This document shows, in pieces, positions 57,328 through 64,000 of a DNA stretch of 64,000 nt. The position numbers were made by a program, and so were the translations under genes. The stretch comes from Labia minor. Taxonomy: Eukaryota; Arthropoda; Insecta; Dermaptera; Spongiphoridae. Every line of letters begins with the position of its first letter. Positions within the stretch are counted from its first letter, which is position 1. Below the pieces are notes generated by a model that was not told the DNA's origin, did not search any database, and saw only the letters and a program-made list of their open reading frames with translations. Location of the stretch: the NCBI GenBank assembly GCA_963082975.1, contig OY720349.1, positions 46,543,962 through 46,607,961 of the forward strand. Reading direction: 5' to 3'.

Positions 57328-58098
57328 ACATCGGTTCGGCGGATTTTGTGATTGTTAAAAATGACTGAAAAACAAGATCAACGAATTTGAATCAAATTTT
57401 GTTTTCAAGTCGAAAAAACGAGTTCAGAAACTATTCAGATGATGCAGAAGGCCTTTGGGAATGAGTGTATGAGCAAAACACGAATAAAAGAGTGGTATAA
57501 TCGTTTCAAAGGAGGCCGCAATTCTGTTGATAGTGATTCTCGTTCTCAAGCAGTGTGAAGTCGATGTTGATTGTTTTATTCGATTGTGAAGGTGTTGTGC
57601 ACCACGAATATGCACCGACAGGTTAGGCAATCAATAAAGAATACTACATTCAAATTTTGAAACGTTTGCGTGAAGCAGTGAGAAGAAAACACCCGCACTT
57701 TTGGTCAAGTGGTGACTGGCTTGTCCATCACGATAATGCGCCAGCGCATTCATCGAATCTTGTGCAGCACTTTCTGTGTAAACACAGTATCTCATTGCTT
57801 CGACAACCTCCGTACAGTCCCGACATAGCCCCTTGTGACTTTTGGCTGTTTCCAAAACTCAAAAAACCACTCAAAGGACAGCGATTCGATGACAAAACGA
57901 CGGTTCAAAATAATGCGACGAGCGTACTCAAGATCATCCCTAAAAGCAAGTTCCAGGATTGTTTCGAGAAGTGAAAACATCGCTGGAACCTGTTATTCAA
58001 TCAAGTGGGGATTACTTCGAAGGATGCCACCCGCCCGGTGATCCAGAATCCAGCGCGAAGATATAAAGGTAGGCCCGATACTTTCCGGACAGACCTCG
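57328..58098 (+). pseudogene. Mariner transposase pseudogene with right TIR only
   Basis: Starting at the leader and MTEKQDQRI, the frame gives KTSSETIQMMQKAFGNECMS and TRIKEWYNRFKGGRNSVDSD. It then jumps by deletion to KSMLIVLFDCEGVVHHEYAP, KRLREAVRRKHPHFW, LVHHDNAPAHSS and SPDIAPCDFWLFPKLK. The second and third catalytic aspartates are both present with exactly 34 residues between them, the mariner DD34D spacing. The first Asp (GDExW block) lies in the deleted part, and stops and frameshifts are present. The right terminus reads, inward, CGAGGTCTGTCCGGAAAG and is followed by TA (58099-58100). The left terminus is missing. Confidence 0.9.
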
Positions 58099-58439
58099 TA
58101 TATAATATATAATGAAAGTATAGATGATGAACTTAGACTAGTATAATATATACGTATTACCAAATATACTAATGTAAATAATCTACAAGAAATTAAATTT
58201 AATATTATAGTAAATTAAATTAAAATGTATAAATGTTAATAAATTTGGTTGTAAAGTGAAATTAAATATACTTGGAAAAAAGAAAATATATTAATTAGAG
58301 TTGTGTGTAAATATAAATAATAAAAATATAAAATAATATTTAAGATTTTGATAAAAAGTATAAAGAAAAAATTTAAAATGACAATTTGATGTGAGTTTTT
58401 AGATCTTTTGAATCCCATGTTGAACATTTTTCCATATCA
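58099..58439. other. AT-rich DNA, nothing recognised
   Basis: The 63-codon minus-strand frame is AT-driven. Confidence 0.55.
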
Positions 58440-59080
58440 AATCATCGTTACCCCCACCCACCCTCATCTTCTCACCCTCTCCTGAGAATACTTTGTTACT
58501 TTTTCTACTCGTTTTGAATTTTAATGATTTAGCAATGTTTTGTTTATTTAGCGACGTGTTTTTGAAACAAGCTTCGAAAAGAAAAACGGATCGATCTTCA
58601 AAGTCGGATAGCTTTCCTTTACCAACCGCATTCCAAGCTCAAATTTCAAGCCTTGGCGAACGGAGTTAATTATCACCGTGAGATTAAACTCATGTCGAAG
58701 AACTTGATGAGAACAACGACAACAGATCGACGACAACTCACCTGAAACAAACAAACAACAACAACGAATTAGAATGGAAACAAATATTAGCCAAGTTTCG
58801 GTAAGAAAGAGGAATGGAGGAGTGTGGTGGGGGTGCTACGCGCAGCCGAGGTCGTAATGTAATAAGAAAGGCTCAAGATAAATCGTGGCCTTTTGGGGTT
58901 GATTGAACGCGGGGCAAAATTCGCTCCCTGGTCTTTCGAAGCCTTAATGGTCCTGGTTTAAAAAAAGAGAAAGTAATAATTGCAGGGGAAAACTTTAATC
59001 AAGATGAAAAATTTAAAAAAATGTGTGTGCAAGTTGAGTCGAAATTATTTGATGAGGGAGGTGATTACAGCAACTTCTTA
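58440..59080. other. GC-normal island containing splice-like signals
   Basis: Ordinary composition throughout. On the minus strand a 68-codon frame (58754-58548) runs through a strong acceptor-like site and ends before TAAATAAAC. The predicted product (GELSSICCRCSHQVLRHEF..., ending SKLVSKTRR) is not one I recognise. Either a terminal exon or, more likely, a conserved non-coding island with a recursive splice site. Confidence 0.4.
58736..58775 (-). other. Candidate recursive splice site
   Basis: The minus strand reads, 5' to 3', a possible branch point CTAAT, a T-rich tract TTGTTTGTTTGTTTCAG, then immediately GTGAGT. The junction lies between 58742 and 58741. An acceptor fused to a consensus donor is the hallmark of recursive splice sites in very long introns. 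Confidence 0.4.
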
Positions 59081-60537
59081 AGGTTAAAGTTAAAAGCTTA
59101 AATTACTCGAAAAAGGAACTTATGAATTATATTAATGTTTTCAAAATAAAAATCAGAAAAAAAACTTTTCAAATAATCAACATCTTAAAATTAATTAATG
59201 GAGAAGGATATTAAATTACTTTTTTTTTCAAATTAATTATTCTTGGATAAATTTTATAAAATAAATCATTATATGAATGAAATTTCTTTTAAACTTTTTT
59301 ATAATAAGTAAATTATAATAGTGATTTTGCAGATTGTAATTGAGATAGAGCAATTTACAAGTTAAATCTAAATAGAAATGGTAGCTTAATTGCCGAAATA
59401 TGTAGCTTCTCAATTATGATTTATCCAAACAAATAGACCTGTTCCAAACATACATTTATATAATTTACATTGTAAATAGTACTTTGTTACCTTAATAATG
59501 GATATAACATAATTCATATTCTTGATATTCATCAGAAACATGAAACATTTGACATCTTTTGTAAGGTAATTACTCAAGATTATAGAACAAAAAAAAATAT
59601 ATTTATAAAAAAACAGATAAATATATGTGGTAGCCCCCATATGACTTTTCAATCGATATATATATAGTAGTTTAAATATATTATAATCAACTGGCTATCC
59701 TCTTTTGAGATATACATACTTAAAAAATGTTTAAAATAAAGTACAAATAGTAAAATATTTGACAATAAAAAATTAATATTATTTAAGTTTTAAAAAATTA
59801 AAAACCATTAGTTTTTATTAAAGCTGACTAAAATGTAAAAAAAATATTATCTATCAAAAGAACTTTGAAAACCATTGAAAACAGAATCGAATTTTGTTAT
59901 AAAAATAATTGAAAAGGGAAAAAAGTGTAAGCGATTAAAAGTCACATAAGCATGCAAGGTTGAGTGGAATAGGAAGGTAAGTAGGGGAGGGGGTGGACAA
60001 ATACACACATGTGTCAACGATAAACCCACTTTTTTGAAATCAGAATGGTTTGAAAAGTGGACATCTGTGAAAAAGGGTTACGGGAAATGAATTGCCATTA
60101 TAGTACTTGATTCTCGAAAAACTTAGAAATTTTTCCAATTGAAAAGTAATAAAAATAAAAATAGTCAACATTCAACATTCATAGTTTATAATAATCCTGA
60201 TGTTAGTAAAAAATATTTTAAAAAATAATATTCAAAAAATTCGTACTTTTCCGATATTTTTAATCCTTGAAAAACAAAGAAAATATTATAATCCCTTTTT
60301 CTTTATGAATACTCCAAATAATATGAGCTACAGGAACTTTTCTTTGCGCCCAAGCCAATTGAGGTAATTTAAATATTTTTTTTTTCTTTAAGTGTCCTTA
60401 GATAGCTCAGATAAAAATAAAAATGCGTAAATAAAATGGCTTTCCACCTGTTTAACAAGATTATTCCAAAACATAAATTTTTAAATAGAGATTTCCTTTT
60501 TTAAGTTTAATCTTAAAAGAAAAGTTGTGGGTAGACA

Positions 60538-60568
<31 letters not shown>

Positions 60569-60589
60569 GTAAAAGTAAAAATCCCTTCA
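59081..60589. other. AT-rich DNA with an island at 59930-60120
   Basis: The island includes GTAGGGGAGGGGGTGGACA. A (TA)n/(GATA)n microsatellite is at 60536-60568. No gene is supported. Confidence 0.5.
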
Positions 60590-60960
60590 ACTTGGTAACT
60601 TAAAACTTAAAGGGAGGTGTGAGATTGCACAGCATTTTAGACTCGAGGGTCGCCATCGACCACAAAACGAGGGGTGTATAGTATAAAACTTGATTAGAGA
60701 ACTGGATGCGGAAGCTCACACTGAATTTTAAAACAGTGCCTAGCAACCACAAAAATCTCTCACTCCATAAAATTCAGTGGAGGTGGCTAACGAGCTCCCG
60801 ATCCACCCAATCCATTCGTAAACAGACAGGTGGATAGACATGTTATTGGAACGTGCAGCTCCAAGAGAAATTCGCTGACCAGTTTGTGAGCTCTATTTCT
60901 AAGTGAGGTAGTAGATTTCAATGTGTAAATTGACATTTGAAATGAGATAGAGGTAGATAG
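60590..60960. other. GC-normal island, candidate conserved non-coding element
   Basis: Unique sequence of ordinary composition. The 90-codon minus-strand frame beginning at 61059 extends into AT-rich DNA and has no known domain. Confidence 0.35.
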
Positions 60961-61247
60961 AATATATAGAAAACGTGAGAGAGCAAATATAATATCTAAA
61001 AGGGCAGACCAAGCAAAAAAAAAAAACAAGAAAAACAAATCCAAACAGAAATTGTACAAAAAGAGGAAGAAATTTATTTAAGATTCTATATTTTCAATCA
61101 AATTATTAATAAAAATTAAATATTTTCAAATTAAGTAGGAAAGAAGTATATTAAGAAAATTATAATTATATTTAGATTTGATTGGTGTGACAAAAAATTG
61201 AAAAATATAATAAAATGTTAAAAATAAATTATAATATATATATATAT

Positions 61248-61330
61248 AAGTCTGGCAAGGGTATCAAAATTTGAATACCATTTGAAACAAAAAAGTAGCG
61301 CCTCATATCAAAGAAATCAAAATAAAAGTG
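61248..61330 (+). repeat. tRNA-SINE family 1, middle fragment
   Basis: It starts just after box B (AAGTCTGGCAAGGG) and ends at AAATCAAAATAAAAGTG. It is an 83-bp near-identical direct repeat of 61534-61616. Confidence 0.7.
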
Positions 61331-61533
61331 ATATATATATTGTATTTTTGTATTCACACAAATCCATTAAAAAAATATAGATCAAATAAATATTTTCAAA
61401 TTGTCTTGAATAATTAAATTGAAAATATTCAAACTTATGATCATTTATTATAGAAAGAAACTTTAAAACAATTTTTTTTAATTTTTTTAAAAAGTTTCTT
61501 AATTTTATATGTAGTAGTAGTATATAGTGTCCT

Positions 61534-61700
61534 AAGTCTGGCAAGGGTATCCAAATTTGAAAACCATTTGAAACAAAAAAGTAGCGCCTCATATCAAAGA
61601 AATCAAAATAAAAGTGAAAAAGGATCCGTTCTACTGATCATAGAACACCTTTACCCCACAACTGAATTTGCAAGAGTTGTCTTTGCGTAGAATGTACAGA
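61534..61700 (+). repeat. tRNA-SINE family 1, copy lacking the tRNA head
   Basis: It contains AAGTCTGGCAAGGG, GTAGCGCCTCATATCAAAG, the core CCGTTCTACTGATCATAGAA and CACCTTTACCCC, in the same order as in the complete SINE at 20356-20616. TTTGCGTAGA follows, as in the copy at 4639. Confidence 0.75.
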
Positions 61701-62955
61701 AGTCATAGTTAGTACAAGATGTAGAAGATGATTCTTTGAATATAGTGAAATTGAGCTGATAAAATAATTTAATATATTATAACTTGATTTGTGGTAATAT
61801 TTAACAATTCAGATAGTGGTTGAATTGTTTTTTTATTTGATAAGGGTAAAATTATTTAATTTAGGATCATAAAAATATTTTCTTATTAATATAGTATAAT
61901 TAAGAAATACATTTTTAAAATATATGAAGATTTTGTGTGTTTATATAAATATATTTTCCCAAAATATTCATACTATCGTATTATATAATTTTCAACAGAT
62001 ATACAAAAAGAAGCAAAGAGTTATTAATTTGCTTTTTCATAAAAAAATAATATAGAATAAAACTAAATCTTTAATAATTTTCTTAAATTACTTAAATATT
62101 TTATTAGGAAATTCATAACTTACCTATACCAATCTGTATTTACAAATAGGATAAATTTTAAATTAAAAAAAAAAAAATCAATTGATCCTTTCGTCAAAAT
62201 GAAATTACAATATTCAAAGACTAACAAAGAGTTAATCAAATTTTTCCAGAAGTAAGCCAGTAAAGATTCAGGAGACGAAGTTGCTCTTTAACTTAAATAA
62301 GCATCTCCAATATATTCTTGACACGCCTGAGTTTAGAGAGGCGCCTAATCAACAGCAACGAAATATTTGAGAGAATGAGAGACACCTTCTCCTTCTATGT
62401 ATACAAACTTCAATTAACTTCAAATATTTCACAAATTATTTTCTCAATAGTGTATAGCCGATATCACTCAAATATTTCCAATATTATTAATAAAATTAAA
62501 AAATTATTTACTTATCTAAATTTAGAAAGAAAATTGAGGTGTTTAGCGATAGTATTCAACATACCTCTAACATCAATAATAAATATTTGTTAATTTAATT
62601 AATAACTTTAATGTTAAATATTTGTTAACCTGACAACCAATTTTAAAAATCTAGAATAATTAAATATAGAATATTTATAAATAATTTATAAAACTAACGA
62701 TTAAAGGCATATTTGAACTAAACAATTAAAAATAAGGTATATTTTTTAATATTTCATTTGGAATGAATATAATTTTCTTTTGCTTTATCAATTAGATCCT
62801 CTTAATTAAGGTTAATCATTAGTCTACGTTGTTCAGAACTGATATTCAGAGTGTTCAATTTAATTGAAATCGATAACAAACATTTATTGGTTTATTTATC
62901 TCTTTGAAACCACTTATAAATAATTGATGCTCAATAACTAATTAATAAGATAGAT
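61701..62955. other. AT-rich DNA, nothing recognised
   Basis: The 91-codon frame at 62318-62593 shows no domain. No repeat family was recognised. Confidence 0.5.
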
Positions 62956-63050
62956 CAGTGACTCCCAAACTTATTTGGCCTAGTGCCGTCTTTTCAGATA
63001 AAATATTACTCACCGACCGCTACAAATTCATTTTTTTTTTTTAAATGTTA
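62956..63050 (+). mobile_element. hAT left-end remnant
   Basis: It starts CAGTGACTCCCAAACTTATT, followed by GGCCTAGTGCCGTCTTTTC, a typical hAT terminus. No right end or target duplication was found, so the extent is unknown. Confidence 0.6.
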
Positions 63051-63060
63051 ATATCAATTT

Positions 63061-63543
63061 CACAAAAAGAATAAATTATGTATTTATATTTCTATATTTT
63101 TCATAAAATTTAGTAAAGAAAGGTTTAAGTTAGAAACATTGTTGTTTGAAATTATGAAACAATTGTATTTTTTCAACTACCATTAGAAAGGAAATACAAT
63201 AAATGAGGTAAAGTTAATACAGAAAGGTAATACAAATGTCTGCCTAAGTTCAAATTTTGTAAGAGGAATTGTCAAAGTATTCCTTTTGAGAAAATCTTAT
63301 TTATGCTTGTTAAATATTTTTGAAAAAATTGAATATTTATGTTTAAAATTAATTTTTTTTTTGTTTCATGAATTTATTTTAAAAATTAACTAAAATATAT
63401 TATTAAGTATAATAATTAAATGTAAGAAAATTCTGTTTTTAGATTTTATTTAAAATTAAAAATTAGAATAAATGTATACATCGATATTTTTAATTAAGAT
63501 TTAAAATTATTTTTTGAAAAAATAATCGTTCTATATCCTAGAG
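63061..63543. other. AT-rich DNA, possibly interior of the preceding hAT
   Basis: No coding frame and no matching terminus. Confidence 0.4.
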
Positions 63544-63798
63544 CAGTGATTCTCAACTTTTTTTTTTTACCGGGGCACACTTTTAACGGTTTAAAAATTT
63601 GGCGGCACATAAAGAAAAAGATAAGTGTAAAAGTTTACCATATTGAAAAAAAGTGGTCCCAAAAATGGTTTACTTTTGTTTTTGTTTTTTACAACCAAAT
63701 TGAAAAAATTTAGAAAAAAAAGCCTCATAATCTCGCGGTTCACTTTGAAAATCTCGCGGCACACTAAAGTGGCGCCGAACAGTGATTGAGAATCACTG
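63544..63798. mobile_element. 255-bp hAT MITE, Buster-type target
   Basis: The ends are CAGTGATTCTCAA and the complement of TTGAGAATCACTG. The target duplication is TCCTAGAG on the left (63536-63543) and TCTTAGAG on the right (63799-63806), with one mismatch and the form nnnTAnnn. Subterminal GCGGCACA/CGCGGCACAC blocks occur near both ends. It is non-coding. The termini match those of the intact hAT elements at 11 of the first 13 positions. Confidence 0.88.
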
Positions 63799-64000
63799 TC
63801 TTAGAGGTTATGTAGAGCTACAAATAATAATTTTCATTGATAAATATTATTTATAAATAGAATAATTTTGGGATTATATCTCTTTTAAAATAGGATAGAG
63901 TTAAAAAAAAGCAAAATTTCTCTTTTTGTAAGTTATCTTATACTCTATAGTATATATATATAGTTAGTTGGCTTTAGAATTGATTAAAGGAGGAGTGTCA

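Noticed and set aside
62118-62126. Minus-strand GTAAGT as a splice donor or second recursive site
   Set aside because: The preceding bases (GGTATAG) lack a pyrimidine tract and there is no adjacent open frame; it is likely chance.

Overview
The window is A+T-rich animal nuclear DNA (roughly three quarters A+T by eye). No host protein-coding gene was recognised in it. The mix of mobile DNA points to an invertebrate, most likely an arthropod: ZBED/Buster-type hAT, MULE, mariner and Tc1 elements, Helentron-type HINEs with (GTCY)n arrays, a non-LTR retrotransposon C-terminus and tRNA-derived SINEs. The species cannot be named from the sequence alone. There are no bacterial or phage features, no CRISPR array and no rRNA gene. 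The only tRNA-like sequences are SINE heads.

Layout. 0-9 kb: an internally deleted mariner, a 118-bp Tc1/mariner MITE, a SINE fragment, and a second tRNA-SINE split by a 556-bp hAT MITE, with both sets of target duplications preserved. 9.5-13.5 kb: a HINE followed by a complete 3,297-bp Buster-like hAT transposon with an intact 619-aa transposase. 16-17 kb: a HINE with a shorter HINE of its own family inserted in reverse. 20-28.4 kb: a SINE with target duplications, a hAT end, a Tc1 remnant lodged in the tail of a non-LTR fragment, and a second, nearly identical Buster-like hAT. That second copy sits inside a ~118-bp repeat whose uninterrupted paralogue lies 0.9 kb upstream. 28-43 kb: mostly unannotatable AT-rich DNA, with a perfect 20-bp-arm palindrome, a ~120-bp-arm inverted repeat resembling a Penelope-type terminus, a hAT MITE, a mariner MITE and a non-LTR fragment. 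43.6-48.1 kb: a three-level nest, with a mariner inside a MULE inside an older (TA)n-bounded repeat. 50-64 kb: a third non-LTR fragment, a possible Helitron ORF relic, a SINE and HINE 3' end, a third mariner pseudogene, SINE pieces and two hAT ends.

Between the mobile elements lie about twenty islands of normal base composition, 150-600 bp each and mostly 1-4 kb apart. They lack convincing coding potential and some carry homeodomain-type palindromes. One contains a good recursive-splice-site candidate on the minus strand at 58742/58741. I infer an intergenic desert or a giant intron of a regulatory gene; this is not shown directly.

Only the two hAT transposases look functional. All other transposase or retrotransposon reading frames are broken. 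The two hAT copies have the same length, give the same translation and differ at only two sites I could find, so they probably moved very recently. They could be trans-activators for some of the short hAT MITEs with similar ends.
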